Source: Halonatronomonas sp964558325 (GTDB lineage: Bacteria; Bacillota; Halanaerobiia; Halanaerobiales; Halarsenatibacteraceae). From it: a DNA stretch of 64,000 nucleotides. Positions 44,259 through 53,745 of this stretch are shown here, piece by piece. Position 1 is the stretch's first letter. Each line of letters opens with the position of its first letter. Where the stretch lies: the NCBI GenBank assembly GCA_964558325.1, contig CAZLCX010000009.1:6199-70198 (forward strand), written 5' to 3'. The notes beneath the pieces are model-generated. The model searched no databases. It was not told the origin of the DNA and saw nothing but the letters and a program-made list of their open reading frames with translations. A program made the translations under genes and the position numbers.

Positions 44259-44402
44259 ATGAATTACTTATCTACAGCCTATATAATTTTCTGGGTTCTT
44301 ATCTTTTTTTATATCTATAAAGTTCGTAAAACCAACCAGGAATTAACTGAAAAAATAGAAATGCTAGAAGCAAAAATAGAAGAACTCGAACAACAAGATT
44401 AA
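44259..44402 (+). CDS. ccmD: Small membrane protein CcmD
   Basis: A 47-residue protein with one membrane helix (about 4-22: LSTAYIIFWVLIFFYIYKV) followed by a basic turn (KVRKTN) and an acidic coiled tail, the exact architecture of CcmD, which holds the CcmABC-CcmE complex together. It lies 11 bases after ccmC and ends 2 bases before the converging MATE stop. It is easily missed because of its size. Confidence 0.8.
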   Translation: MNYLSTAYIIFWVLIFFYIYKVRKTNQELTEKIEMLEAKIEELEQQD

Positions 44403-44404
44403 CT

Positions 44405-45790
44405 CTAGCCCTTATGCCGTTCATCTATCATCACTCTAGCTTCTTTAGCCCAATCACCAGAAAGATATTTTCTGGCAACCCAGCCAGCTCTAGCAATAAA
44501 ATCAAGCACCATTCCTATAAATATACCTGGCAGTCCAAGCCCGACTGGAACTGCCAGCAGATAACTCAAACCTAATTTAAAGACTGTCTGGCTCATAACC
44601 AGCCCATAAAATGGAGTCCTTGTATCACCAGCAGAAGATAACAAACCTGAGAGCACACCATAAAGAGTCAAAATTGGGGCTCCAATTCCTAAAGCTCTTA
44701 AAAAATTAATACTGTATCTTAAAGTAATAGAATCATCAGTAAAAAATCCTGTTAAGACCGGGGCTCCTATAAATAAAACTATACCTCCTAAAGTAATTGT
44801 AATTGCAGTAAGCCATAACATAGCATCCGTTATCTTTTTACTTTCAAAAGGCTTATCCATGCCTAAAGCTTTACCTGTCATAATTGTTGTAACAGTACCA
44901 TAAGCTCTGTGCAGGGGAGCAACTAATTGCTGATGAACTCTTCTGGCTATATGATAAGCTGCCGCTGCTTCAGTTCCAAAAAGGAGAACTAAAGCATTAA
45001 ATGGGAAGGTTATTAAACTCTGATACCCTCCCTGTAATATTTTCGGGAGACTAATCTTAAATAACTGTTTAACAATTACTAAATCCCAGCCCTCATCAGG
45101 AAGACCAAGACTTAAATGACTATATGATAATAAAAATATTCCTAGATACATAAGAGCAGCTACCATTTTAGCCACAAAAGTTCCCCAGCCAACACCAACA
45201 ACACCAATTTCAGGGAAAGGCCCAGTTCCTAAGGCAAGCCCAACAGACAATACTATATTCACCACATTACTAATCACATTAACAACCATTGGCGTTCTGG
45301 TATCTCCAGTGCCCTGCAGTGATCTATCAGAAATTAAAGTTATCAATCTAAAAGGTGCAGCAGCTAGAATTATCATTAAATACTCAGCACCTAGCTGAAT
45401 AACTTCTGGAGCCGCCCCTAAAATTGCTATTAAAAAATCTGAAAAAAACAGCCCAATAACCATGAATGGCAGGCTAATTATAACCCCGGTTATTAAAACC
45501 TGGGTTAATACTTCATCAGAATTCCCTGCTCCCCTGCCAACCTCTTCAACACCAGTTTCTTGGGAAATTAATGAAATACTCCCTGTACCTAAACCCAGGC
45601 CAACTCTCAATACCAGCCGTTCCCAGACATCCCCCAGACCCACAGCTGTAACCGCAGCCGGCCCAAAAAATCCCATCAACAGCATATCTGTTGTCCGCAT
45701 GGCTGTTGTAAATATATGATTTAGAACTACAGGCCAGGCAAGAACCACTGCCTCCTGCCAGATACTATAATACTGTCCCAAATTAACCAT
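44405..45790 (-). CDS. MATE-family multidrug/sodium antiporter
   Basis: A twelve-helix inner-membrane transporter of 461 residues. The MATE signatures are the N-terminal LAWPVVLNHIFTTAMRTTDMLLMGFFGPAAVTAVGL (quoted in pieces: AWPVVLNHIFTTAM and DMLLMGFFGPAAVTAVGL) and the mid-protein SLQGTGDTRTPMVVNVISN, repeated pseudo-symmetrically as LLSSAGDTRTPFYGLV in the second half. It exports cationic drugs or metabolites against Na+ or H+. It lies 36 bases downstream of hemL with no terminator between, so it may be co-transcribed with the heme operon; a role in porphyrin export is only a guess. Confidence 0.88.
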   Translation of the reverse strand: MVNLGQYYSIWQEAVVLAWPVVLNHIFTTAMRTTDMLLMGFFGPAAVTAVGLGDVWERLVLRVGLGLGTGSISLISQETGVEEVGRGAGNSDEVLTQVLITGVIISLPFMVIGLFFSDFLIAILGAAPEVIQLGAEYLMIILAAAPFRLITLISDRSLQGTGDTRTPMVVNVISNVVNIVLSVGLALGTGPFPEIGVVGVGWGTFVAKMVAALMYLGIFLLSYSHLSLGLPDEGWDLVIVKQLFKISLPKILQGGYQSLITFPFNALVLLFGTEAAAAYHIARRVHQQLVAPLHRAYGTVTTIMTGKALGMDKPFESKKITDAMLWLTAITITLGGIVLFIGAPVLTGFFTDDSITLRYSINFLRALGIGAPILTLYGVLSGLLSSAGDTRTPFYGLVMSQTVFKLGLSYLLAVPVGLGLPGIFIGMVLDFIARAGWVARKYLSGDWAKEARVMIDERHKG

Positions 45791-45826
45791 AAAATCATCC
45801 TCTTTACCAACTAAATTATATCAAAT

Positions 45827-47110
45827 TTATTCAATTCTGCTTATTGCTACTTTTGCAGAATCTAAAAACTTATTCAGTTCAGCTTTTTGATGAGCCATCG
45901 ATAAAAAGATTGCTTCATACTGAGAAGGCGCCAGATAAATACCTTCTTTTAACATCTCCTGAAAATATTCTGCATATAAATCAGTATCAGAAGTTGCTGC
46001 TGTCTCATAATCTATAACCTCTTCATCAGTAAAATAAAGACTAACTAAAGTTCCTGCCTGATTTACAGTTAACTTAAGGCTAGATTCTTCAGCAATTTCT
46101 CTAAGACCGGCAGCTAAATAATTAGCCTTTTCTCTCAACTCATCATAAACACCAGGTTCCTGAATCAACTTCATCATCTCCAGACCTGCAGCCATTGCCA
46201 GGGGATTTCCTGATAGCGTACCTGCCTGATATACCGGCCCTGAAGGAGCCACTTCATCCATAATTTCTTTTTTTCCACCGTAAGCACCAACAGGTAAACC
46301 ACCACCAATAATCTTACCCAGACAGGTCAAATCAGCTTTAACACCATAATACTCCTGGGCTCCTCCTGCTGCCATTCGAAAGCCAGTAATAACCTCATCA
46401 AAGATCAATAAACTACCATATTCTTCAGTTAGCTCTCTTAAAAATTCCAGATAACCTTCAGCAGGCGGAACTACCCCCATATTAGCAGCAACAGGTTCAA
46501 GAATAACAGCTGCAATCTCATCGCCCTCTTCAGCAAAAACCTGCTTAATAGCCCCTCTATCATTATAGGGTAAACTAATTGTTAAACGGGCAAGGTCGGC
46601 AGGAACACCAGGGCTGTCAGGAAGTCCTAAGGTGGCCTGTCCTGAACCAGCTTTGATCAAGAAACTATCGCCATGGCCATGATAACAACCATTAAACTTA
46701 ACAATCTTATCCCGGCCAGTATAGCCTCTAGCCAGCCTGATCGCACTCATAGTTGCCTCAGTTCCTGAATTAACCATTCTTACCCGGTCAATTGAAGGAA
46801 TCAGCTTAACAATTTCTTCAGCCATTTCAGTCTCAACAACAGTTGGTGCACCATAGCTTGTGCCTTTTTCAAGTTGGCTTCTTATAGCCTCTACAATTTC
46901 CTCTTTATTATGGCCAAATAACATCGGCCCCCAGGAACCAATAAAATCAATATACTCATTCCCATCAATATCATAAATCCTGCTGCCCTTAGCCTTTTCA
47001 ATAAAAACTGGATTTTCCTTAACAGAGGAAAATGCCCTGGCAGGGCTATTTACTCCACCTGGCAGCAGTTCACAGGCTCTCTTATACTCTTTATAAGATT
47101 TTTCATACAT
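45827..47110 (-). CDS. hemL: Glutamate-1-semialdehyde 2,1-aminomutase
   Basis: PLP enzyme forming 5-aminolevulinate from glutamate-1-semialdehyde, the second step of the C5 pathway. The 427-residue protein opens with LLPGGVNSPARAF and has RMVNSGTEATMSAIRLARG, FNGCYHGHGDSFL, LIFDEVITGFR and the PLP-lysine loop LGKIIGGGLPVGAYGG. All are diagnostic for GSA aminomutase. It is the last heme enzyme gene of the operon, 3 bases after ahbAB, while hemA is at the far start. Confidence 0.95.
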   Translation of the reverse strand: MYEKSYKEYKRACELLPGGVNSPARAFSSVKENPVFIEKAKGSRIYDIDGNEYIDFIGSWGPMLFGHNKEEIVEAIRSQLEKGTSYGAPTVVETEMAEEIVKLIPSIDRVRMVNSGTEATMSAIRLARGYTGRDKIVKFNGCYHGHGDSFLIKAGSGQATLGLPDSPGVPADLARLTISLPYNDRGAIKQVFAEEGDEIAAVILEPVAANMGVVPPAEGYLEFLRELTEEYGSLLIFDEVITGFRMAAGGAQEYYGVKADLTCLGKIIGGGLPVGAYGGKKEIMDEVAPSGPVYQAGTLSGNPLAMAAGLEMMKLIQEPGVYDELREKANYLAAGLREIAEESSLKLTVNQAGTLVSLYFTDEEVIDYETAATSDTDLYAEYFQEMLKEGIYLAPSQYEAIFLSMAHQKAELNKFLDSAKVAISRIE

Positions 47111-47112
47111 TT

Positions 47113-48147
47113 TTAATCTCTCCCCTTAAAACTATAATATTTCATACTTGATTTCTTAAATTCCTCTAGACTATAAATTATTCGATAATCTTTATTTTTT
47201 ATCTTCTCTGCCATTTCATTAACAGTAATCTCCAGTTCGCTCTGAGATTTGGCGTGGGTCATAGCATAAAGATTATAAGGCCAGTCAGGCGGTAAAGCAG
47301 GGCGATTATAACAGTGGCTAACCTGCTTAAAAGTAGCCAGCTGATAACCAGCTTTATCTATTTCAGCCTCATCAATTTCCCAGACAACCATCCCATTTGC
47401 CTGATATCCGCTCCGGCGATGATATAATAAAGGAGCAATCCGTTTTAAAGTCCCTGTCGCCTCCATTTTCTGTAACCTATCCAGAACTATATCTTCAGTA
47501 CAGGCACATTTATCAGCAATTAACTTAAAAGGTTTTTTTACTAAAACAATATCTTCCTGGAGCAGAGCAATTATATTCTTATCCAAACGATCTGGACGAT
47601 AAATATCCTGCTTAATTGAGACTTCACCTCTGTCAGAACCCCAATCAGCAGAAGCTTTACCTGAAGACCTATCTAATAAATCTCCAGCCTGCTCATCACG
47701 AAGATCAAGCTTAACTCCTAATTTATATCTCTTTACAGCCGGTAATCTTAAAATTTCAATCTCTAAATCTTGTTCCAACTTCTTAATTTCTGTCTCAAGG
47801 TTAGATTCAGGTCCAACAGTCAGGGTAAACCAGAGATTATAATCATGGGACCGCCTGTAATTATGGGTAACCCCTGACAGCTTATTAATCTCCTCTGCAA
47901 CAGCTTTAATTCGATCCCTGGACACAGCAGCAGCCAGCAGTATACTTTCAAAACCAAGCCGGCCAGATCTAAAAATACCTCCAAAACGCCTGATGATATC
48001 ACCTTTTAATTCATTCAATCTATCAATAACTTCAGTCTCTTTAAGACCGACTTCTTCAGCTAAATCATTAAATGGTCGCTTACTTAATTTAATCCCTTGC
48101 TGGGCCTCAGTTAATAATTTTCTGGTTGTATCATCTAAATTACTCAT
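47113..48147 (-). CDS. ahbAB: Fused siroheme decarboxylase AhbA-AhbB
   Basis: Siroheme decarboxylase converts siroheme to 12,18-didecarboxysiroheme and is normally two AsnC-like subunits, AhbA and AhbB. Here both lie in one chain. Residues about 1-145 form an AhbA-like unit (PFNDLAEEVGLKETEVIDRL; FGGIFRSGRLGF; HNYRRSHDYNLWFTL). A variable Ser/Gly/Asp linker (about 150-180) follows, then an AhbB-like unit (about 185-344: PFKLIADKCACTEDIVLDRL; RIAPLLYHRRSGYQANGMVV; HCYNRPALPPDWPYNLYAM). The His-rich HNYRR and HCYNRP motifs are the functional signatures. The start ATG at 48147 overlaps the ahbD stop (ATGAGTAA). Confidence 0.88.
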   Translation of the reverse strand: MSNLDDTTRKLLTEAQQGIKLSKRPFNDLAEEVGLKETEVIDRLNELKGDIIRRFGGIFRSGRLGFESILLAAAVSRDRIKAVAEEINKLSGVTHNYRRSHDYNLWFTLTVGPESNLETEIKKLEQDLEIEILRLPAVKRYKLGVKLDLRDEQAGDLLDRSSGKASADWGSDRGEVSIKQDIYRPDRLDKNIIALLQEDIVLVKKPFKLIADKCACTEDIVLDRLQKMEATGTLKRIAPLLYHRRSGYQANGMVVWEIDEAEIDKAGYQLATFKQVSHCYNRPALPPDWPYNLYAMTHAKSQSELEITVNEMAEKIKNKDYRIIYSLEEFKKSSMKYYSFKGRD

Positions 48148-49141
48148 CAGTCCTGACACCACACCAGGGATCGCCAGCTAAATAATTGCCGTCAGAATAA
48201 TAATAAGCCCTGGCTCTACAGCCACCACAGATTTCAAGATATTTACAACCCTCACACTTGCCTTCATACTTATTATAATCCCGCAAATTTTCAAAGACCT
48301 CGCTATTCTGCCAGATCTCTTCAAAACTTTTTTCTCTCAAATCACCTGCAGCTAACGGAAGATAAGGGCAGATATGAACTTCCCCTTCAGGTAAAATACA
48401 GCAATAAGAGACACCAGCCAGACAGCCCCTGCTAAAGCGCATCTCCATGCCCCTTTCTTTAGCCAGGGGCAAAAATTGCGGTGCACAGGTAGGCTTTAAT
48501 TCTATCTCAACTTCCTTGCTTTTATCGAGAATAGCTTCTATCATCTCCTGATACTTTTTGCCTCTTAAGGAATCCTCTTCTATCTCCTTGCCCCGGCCAG
48601 TTGGGACTAAAAAGAAGGGATGAACGGCTCTAACTCCCAATTTTTCAGCCAGTTCGATAATCCCCTCAAGTTCAAAAAAGTTCTGCTCAGAAATAGTTGT
48701 ATTAATTTGTACAGGAATCTCATATTTCCTGACCAGCTTAATACTCTTAACAGTCCTCTTCCAGGCTCCTTCCTGGCCTCTAAAATTATCATGGATTTCA
48801 GGAGAGGCACTATCAAGGCTTATTCCCATACCTTTTAAACCAGCATCCTTTAAACGCACAATCCGATCAGCAGTTAAATCTAAAGCATTTGTTCCTAAAA
48901 CAGGATATAAACCTTTTTCAGCAGCATATGAAATTAAACTATCCAGGTCATCCCGTAATAACGGCTCTCCTCCACTTAAAATCAACAGTCTAAAGCCCTG
49001 TTCAGCCAGACCATCAATTAACTGATAGCCCTCTTCAGTGGTCAGTTCATCAGAGGTATCTATCTCTGGACCAGATTCACGATAACAATGCTGGCAGTAT
49101 AAATTACAACGTTTTGTTATATTCCAGGAAACCATCTTCAT
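48140..49141 (-). CDS. ahbD: Radical SAM heme synthase AhbD (NirJ2 type)
   Basis: Oxidatively decarboxylates Fe-coproporphyrin III to heme b using radical SAM chemistry. The SAM cluster motif is CNLYCQHCYRE near the N-terminus with the GGEPLL motif after it. The C-terminal SPASM-like region has PTCAPQFLPLA, RGCLAGVSYCCILPEGEV, CPYLPLAAG and a second cluster CEGCKYLEICGGCRARAYY. PTCAPQ and RGCLAG are AhbD hallmarks. The start is set to the ATG at 49141, 1 base after the hemB stop, with AAGAGGG upstream; longer starts run into hemB. Confidence 0.88.
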   Translation of the reverse strand: MKMVSWNITKRCNLYCQHCYRESGPEIDTSDELTTEEGYQLIDGLAEQGFRLLILSGGEPLLRDDLDSLISYAAEKGLYPVLGTNALDLTADRIVRLKDAGLKGMGISLDSASPEIHDNFRGQEGAWKRTVKSIKLVRKYEIPVQINTTISEQNFFELEGIIELAEKLGVRAVHPFFLVPTGRGKEIEEDSLRGKKYQEMIEAILDKSKEVEIELKPTCAPQFLPLAKERGMEMRFSRGCLAGVSYCCILPEGEVHICPYLPLAAGDLREKSFEEIWQNSEVFENLRDYNKYEGKCEGCKYLEICGGCRARAYYYSDGNYLAGDPWCGVRTDE

Positions 49142-49142
49142 T

Positions 49143-50132
49143 TTAATTATCCCTCTTCCTGTATTTTTCAGCAAATCTATTGGCAAATTCCAGGGCAGCA
49201 TAGCTAATAATCAAATCAGCACCAGCCCTTTTAATTGCAGTCAGAATTTCAAATTGCAACTCCCAGCGATTTACCAGACCAGCCTGACCACCGGCATAAA
49301 CCATAGAATATTCACCGCTAACATTATAGGCGGCCACCGGTAAATCAGTTTTTTCCCTGACATCTTTTATAATATCTAGATAAGCCAGAGCCGGCTTAAC
49401 CATCAGAATATCAGCGCCTTCTTCCTCATCAAGCCGTATCTCTCGTAAAGCCTCCCGACTATTAGCAAAATCCATCTGATGACTTGAGCGGTCACCATCT
49501 GTGGGACTTGAACCCTGAGCCTCTCTAAAAGGCCCATAAAATGCAGAATTATATTTCGCAGCATAGGACATAATCGGAACATCTTTAAAGTCATTCTTAT
49601 CTAATTCATTTCTGATTGCAGCAACCCTGCCATCCATCATATCAGATGGAGCTACCATATCAGCTCCACTTTCAGCATGGGATACGGCCATCTCAGTCAG
49701 ATGGGGCAGAGTCTTATCATTTAAAATCTCACCATTTTCTACCAGTCCACAATGACCATGGGAGGTATAGGCACAGAGACAGACATCAGTAATCAGGTAC
49801 AGCTCTGGATACTCTCTCTTTAAAAGCCGGCAGGCTTTCTGAACTGGACCGTCCTCAGCCTTTGCCCTGCTGCCAACCTCATCCTTAGCAGCTGGCAGAC
49901 CAAAGAGGATTACCCCTTTTAAGCCTGATTCCACAATCTTTTCAGCCTCTTTTAATAACATCTCATCAGGTGAAAGATGATAACAGCCTGGTAATGAATC
50001 TATCTCATCTCTAATGTTTTCACCGGCTTTTATAAATAAAGGATAAATCAGGTCCTCAGGCATAACCTGGGTCTCTCTAACTAAAGATCTCAAACCTCTA
50101 TCCTGTCGCAATCTTCTTGGCCTAATTTTCAT
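49143..50132 (-). CDS. hemB: Delta-aminolevulinic acid dehydratase (porphobilinogen synthase)
   Basis: Condenses two 5-aminolevulinates to porphobilinogen. The protein has about 329 residues. The zinc-binding triad is visible in DVCLCAYTSHGHCG, the first Schiff-base lysine in SYAAKYNSAFYGPFR and the second in ILMVKPALAYLDII. RDA-like SSHQMDFANSREALREI is typical. The three cysteines mark the Zn-dependent type. The start is set to the ATG at 50132, with AGAGGTGAT upstream; it overlaps the ahbC stop by 11 bases. It sits between the two radical SAM genes. Confidence 0.95.
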   Translation of the reverse strand: MKIRPRRLRQDRGLRSLVRETQVMPEDLIYPLFIKAGENIRDEIDSLPGCYHLSPDEMLLKEAEKIVESGLKGVILFGLPAAKDEVGSRAKAEDGPVQKACRLLKREYPELYLITDVCLCAYTSHGHCGLVENGEILNDKTLPHLTEMAVSHAESGADMVAPSDMMDGRVAAIRNELDKNDFKDVPIMSYAAKYNSAFYGPFREAQGSSPTDGDRSSHQMDFANSREALREIRLDEEEGADILMVKPALAYLDIIKDVREKTDLPVAAYNVSGEYSMVYAGGQAGLVNRWELQFEILTAIKRAGADLIISYAALEFANRFAEKYRKRDN

Positions 50133-51318
50133 TAATATCATCACCTCTACTAGAAATCTCTTTATCAGTCAGATAACAGCCTGGATCAGAGGCCCAGTAA
50201 TCAGCAAGTACAGCCTCAGCCCTGGCCCTAAAATTACCGCTGCAGTTCTCAAACCAGCTGCATTCACTGCAGCGGCCTGTAATATGTTCTCCTCTATTTC
50301 TTAACTTAACAAGCAGTTCTGCTGGATTATCCCTCCAGATATCAACAAGGCTCTCATCCCTGATATTTCCTAAATTATGATTAAAAGAAAACTGATCAGG
50401 ATGAACATTTCCAAGCCAATCAACACAACCGATTGCCTGACCAGAACGGTTGCCCTGATTTAAACCAATATATTTCAATACCTGCTCAGCCCTGGGATCA
50501 CCCTCCTGTCTAAGCTTATAATATAAGTAAATTCCATCTGTATGATTGGCTACAGTCAATATCTCCTGGCCCCCACCTTTACTTAATAACTCATCAGTTC
50601 TCTCGATTAAATCATCAATAATTTTCCTTTTTTTCTTAAGGGGTATCGGGGTAGATCCTAATCTCTCGCCTCTCCCACTGGCCACCAGATGATAAAAGCA
50701 GATTCTAGGAATCTTCTCTTTCTCAAGCAACTCAAATATCCCTGGAATATCCTGATAATTAGCCTGGGTAATAGTAAACCTTAAGCCAACCTTCTGATCA
50801 ATCTCCAGACAGTTTCTAATACCATTTAAGGCTGATTGGAAGGCCCCTTTCTGGCCTCTAAACCTATCATTGGTCTCTTCCAGGCCATCCAGGCTAATTC
50901 CAACATAACTAACTCCCAGATTTTTCAGCTTTCTGGCAACTTTCTGATCAATTAAAGTTCCATTGGTAGACAAAGTCACCCTGATACCTTTCTCCCTGGC
51001 ATAGGCAATCATCTCAAAAAGATCTGGCCGCATCAATGGTTCACCGCCGGATAAAAGCAGGACTGGTACATTTAACCCCTCAAGCTGGTCTATCAATTCA
51101 AAACCCTCTTCAGTCGTAAGTTCATTAGCATCAGGTTCTGCATCAGCTGATGCATAACAGTGGCGGCAGGTTAAATTACAGGCTTTTGTAGAATTCCAGA
51201 CGATCACCGGCCCCCTATCAGTCCTGGTTCCGCTTCTGGCTTTCTTGCTCTGGCGGCTATATCTTAAGGAATCTCCATAACTATCTACATCTGCCAGCAG
51301 TTTACTTAAAGAAATCAT
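50122..51318 (-). CDS. ahbC: Radical SAM Fe-coproporphyrin synthase AhbC (NirJ1 type)
   Basis: Removes the two acetate side chains of 12,18-didecarboxysiroheme to give Fe-coproporphyrin III. The 398-residue protein opens with MISLSKLLADVDSYGDSLRY and GPVIVWNSTKACNLTCRHCY, the typical NirJ1/AhbC start including the radical SAM cysteines. Later it has GGEPLMRPDLF, IGCVDWLGNVHPDQF and a C-terminal auxiliary cluster CSECSWFENCSGNFRARAE. It overlaps the cobA-hemD stop by 4 bases (ATGA). The wording NVHPDQFSF and the N-terminus distinguish it from AhbD. Confidence 0.88.
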   Translation of the reverse strand: MISLSKLLADVDSYGDSLRYSRQSKKARSGTRTDRGPVIVWNSTKACNLTCRHCYASADAEPDANELTTEEGFELIDQLEGLNVPVLLLSGGEPLMRPDLFEMIAYAREKGIRVTLSTNGTLIDQKVARKLKNLGVSYVGISLDGLEETNDRFRGQKGAFQSALNGIRNCLEIDQKVGLRFTITQANYQDIPGIFELLEKEKIPRICFYHLVASGRGERLGSTPIPLKKKRKIIDDLIERTDELLSKGGGQEILTVANHTDGIYLYYKLRQEGDPRAEQVLKYIGLNQGNRSGQAIGCVDWLGNVHPDQFSFNHNLGNIRDESLVDIWRDNPAELLVKLRNRGEHITGRCSECSWFENCSGNFRARAEAVLADYWASDPGCYLTDKEISSRGDDINEN

Positions 51319-52835
51319 TCATTTCCTCCTTCAATACCTCTAACATAATCTAAGATTGCATCCCGCAAACCTTCAATTGTATATTCTTCAGCAACTATTG
51401 GCACCTTAAGACCTGCCTCTCTGGCAGTCTCAGCAGTTACCGGACCAATCGCAGCCCCAATCAAGCCCTCAAGCTTTTCGGCACCTCCGACAGCCTTTAT
51501 CAGAGATCTCACAGTAGAAGAACTTGTCAGAGTCACAATATCAATCATCCCATCTCCAATTAACCTCTGAACATCCTCTGGCATCTCAGCTTCCTCTGTA
51601 AGATAAGCGGTCAATTCATCAACTAAATAACCTTTAGCTTTTAAACCAACAGCCAGAGTATCCCTGGCCAGTGGAGTTCTCGGCAGCAGTACCCTCTCAC
51701 CAGCATCTGACTGCTCAAAACCAGCCACAAGGCCTTCAGCAACATATTCTTCAGGCACAAAGTCCAGTCTTAAGCCTAACTCCTCCAGGGCTGCCGCAGT
51801 CTTCCTGCCTATAGCAGCCAGTTTAATCCCGGCCAGTTCTCTAATATCATGATCATTTGCTCTCATTCTGGCAAAGAAATTATCGACTCCATTGGTACTT
51901 GTAAAAACCACCCAGCTGTACTCTTTTAGCCTATCCAGAGCCCTGTCAAGTTCAGTATAATCAGCTGGCGGCTCAATTGAAATAGCAGGAGCCTCTCTCA
52001 CTACAGCTCCCTCTCTCTCCAGCAGTTCAGTTAAAACCCTGGCCTGATAGGCTGGCCGGGTATTTAAAATCCGATAACCCTCCAGCAGTGAATCTTTATC
52101 CCAGCTCAATCTTTCCTGCAAACCAACAACTTCACCAATAACAATAATTGCCGGCGGTTTTATCCCTGCCTGGTCAGCTGCCTCAGCAGCCTTTCCCAGC
52201 TTACTAATCATCACATTCTGTTCAGGCCAGGTTCCCCGCTCAATAAAAGCCACAGGAGTCTCAGGATCACGACCATTCTCCAGCAGCTTCTTTTGAATAC
52301 CTGGGAAATTCCCAACTCCCATCAGGATAACAATCGTATCTGAACCCTGGGCTAAAGCCTGCCAGTTATGTTCATTATCTTCCTGCTCCGGATCATGATG
52401 ACCGGTCAAAACAGTAAAGGAAGAGGCAATCCCTCTATGGGTCAGGGGAATTCCAGCATAGGCAGGAGCAGCCAGGGCTGAACTTATACCTGGCACAATC
52501 TCAAATTTAACTCCATTGTCTTTCAAATAATCAGCTTCTTCACCGCCCCGGCCAAAGATTAAAGGATCTCCACCTTTAAGCCTGACAACAACCTCCACCC
52601 TGTCAGCAGCTTCAACCAGCCTTCTGTTAATCTCATCCTGCCCCATACTGTGGGCACCTGGTTTCTTGCCAGCATAAACAAGCTTACAGTCAGATTTAAC
52701 ATAGTTCAATAGAGAAGGCTCCATTAAACGGTCATAATAAACTTCATCAGCTCTTTCCAGCAGTCCCCGACCCCGGCAGGTTAAAAGCCCAGGATCACCA
52801 GCCCCGGAACCAACTAAATATACCTTACCCTTCAT
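51315..52835 (-). CDS. cobA-hemD: Fused uroporphyrinogen-III C-methyltransferase / uroporphyrinogen-III synthase
   Basis: A bifunctional protein of 506 residues. Residues about 1-245 are the SAM-dependent methyltransferase (KVYLVGSGAGDPGLLTCRG; VVRLKGGDPLIFGRGGEEA; GIPLTHRGIASSF) making precorrin-2. Residues about 250-505 are HemD (RILNTRPAYQARVLTELL; WVVFTSTNGVDNFF; VTLTSSSTVRSLIKAVGG), which closes hydroxymethylbilane to uroporphyrinogen III. The fusion is common in Firmicutes. The ATG at 52835 is chosen because TGAGGAGG is in front of it; it overlaps the hemC stop by 11 bases. Confidence 0.93.
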   Translation of the reverse strand: MKGKVYLVGSGAGDPGLLTCRGRGLLERADEVYYDRLMEPSLLNYVKSDCKLVYAGKKPGAHSMGQDEINRRLVEAADRVEVVVRLKGGDPLIFGRGGEEADYLKDNGVKFEIVPGISSALAAPAYAGIPLTHRGIASSFTVLTGHHDPEQEDNEHNWQALAQGSDTIVILMGVGNFPGIQKKLLENGRDPETPVAFIERGTWPEQNVMISKLGKAAEAADQAGIKPPAIIVIGEVVGLQERLSWDKDSLLEGYRILNTRPAYQARVLTELLEREGAVVREAPAISIEPPADYTELDRALDRLKEYSWVVFTSTNGVDNFFARMRANDHDIRELAGIKLAAIGRKTAAALEELGLRLDFVPEEYVAEGLVAGFEQSDAGERVLLPRTPLARDTLAVGLKAKGYLVDELTAYLTEEAEMPEDVQRLIGDGMIDIVTLTSSSTVRSLIKAVGGAEKLEGLIGAAIGPVTAETAREAGLKVPIVAEEYTIEGLRDAILDYVRGIEGGNE

Positions 52836-53745
52836 TATTTCGAACCTCCTCAAGTATTTCAGTAGCGCCAGCCGCCTTTAAATTACTGGCTAAATCCCTG
52901 GCCAGTTGACTGGCATAATCAGGTCTGCCAGAAATCTGATCCCTGACTATCTTTTGCCCATCCAGAGAACCAACCATTCCATAAAGAGTTAACTCATCAT
53001 TAATCACTCTGGCATAAGCACCAACAGGAACCTGACAGCCACCGCCTAAAGTTTTAAGTAAAGTTCTCTCAGCAGTTAGCTCATTCACAAGATCTTTATT
53101 TATTAATTTAGCCAGAAATTTTCTGATTTTCTCGTTATCCGAGGCAATTTCAATTGCCAGTGCCCCCTGACCTGCAGCTGGCAGGAAGCTCCTGGGAGAA
53201 AAATAGTCAGTTATCCTATCAGTCATTCCCAGCCTCTCCAGGCCTGCAGCCGCCAGAACAATCCCATCATAATCTTCCTGAGCCAGCTTCTCAAGCCTGG
53301 TATTTACATTTCCCCTAATCGGCTTAACAAATAGGTCATCTCTAAAGCCTAAAAGCTGACTGGTTCTCCGCAGGCTACTTGTTCCAACCACAGCTCCTTC
53401 AGGTAATTCAGCAACAGATCCATATTCTAATGAAACAAAAACATCCCTGGCATCAGCCCTTAAAGTCGGCCCTAATAGTTCCAGGCCTTCAGGCAGTTCA
53501 GTCGGCACATCCTTAAGACTATGTACAGCCAGGTCAATCCTGCCCTCAATCAATTCTTTCTCCAATTCCTTTAAAAAAAGACCCTTCCCATCAATCTCAT
53601 GAAAAGGTTTATCAATAATCTGATCTCCCCTGGTAATTATCTCCTTTATCTTCACACTGGCTTCAGGATAATACTCTCCAATCATTTTCTCCACAGCAGC
53701 AGCCTGGGCCAGTGCCAGCTCACTTGACCTGCTGCCAATAACAAT
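52825..53745 (-). CDS. hemC: Porphobilinogen deaminase, first codons lost in gap
   Basis: Polymerises four porphobilinogens to hydroxymethylbilane. The visible part begins IVIGSRSSELALAQA, which is within a few residues of a normal HemC N-terminus, and has HSLKDVPTELPEG, GTSSLRRTSQLL, RGNVNTRLEKL, LPAAGQGALAIE and the dipyrromethane-cofactor cysteine in LGGGCQVPVGAYA. Only about 3-6 N-terminal codons are missing, inside the 53746-53845 N run. An apparent continuous frame through the N run into SirC is an artefact of the placeholder length. Confidence 0.92.
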   Translation of the reverse strand: MVIGSRSSELALAQAAAVEKMIGEYYPEASVKIKEIITRGDQIIDKPFHEIDGKGLFLKELEKELIEGRIDLAVHSLKDVPTELPEGLELLGPTLRADARDVFVSLEYGSVAELPEGAVVGTSSLRRTSQLLGFRDDLFVKPIRGNVNTRLEKLAQEDYDGIVLAAAGLERLGMTDRITDYFSPRSFLPAAGQGALAIEIASDNEKIRKFLAKLINKDLVNELTAERTLLKTLGGGCQVPVGAYARVINDELTLYGMVGSLDGQKIVRDQISGRPDYASQLARDLASNLKAAGATEILEEVRNNEG

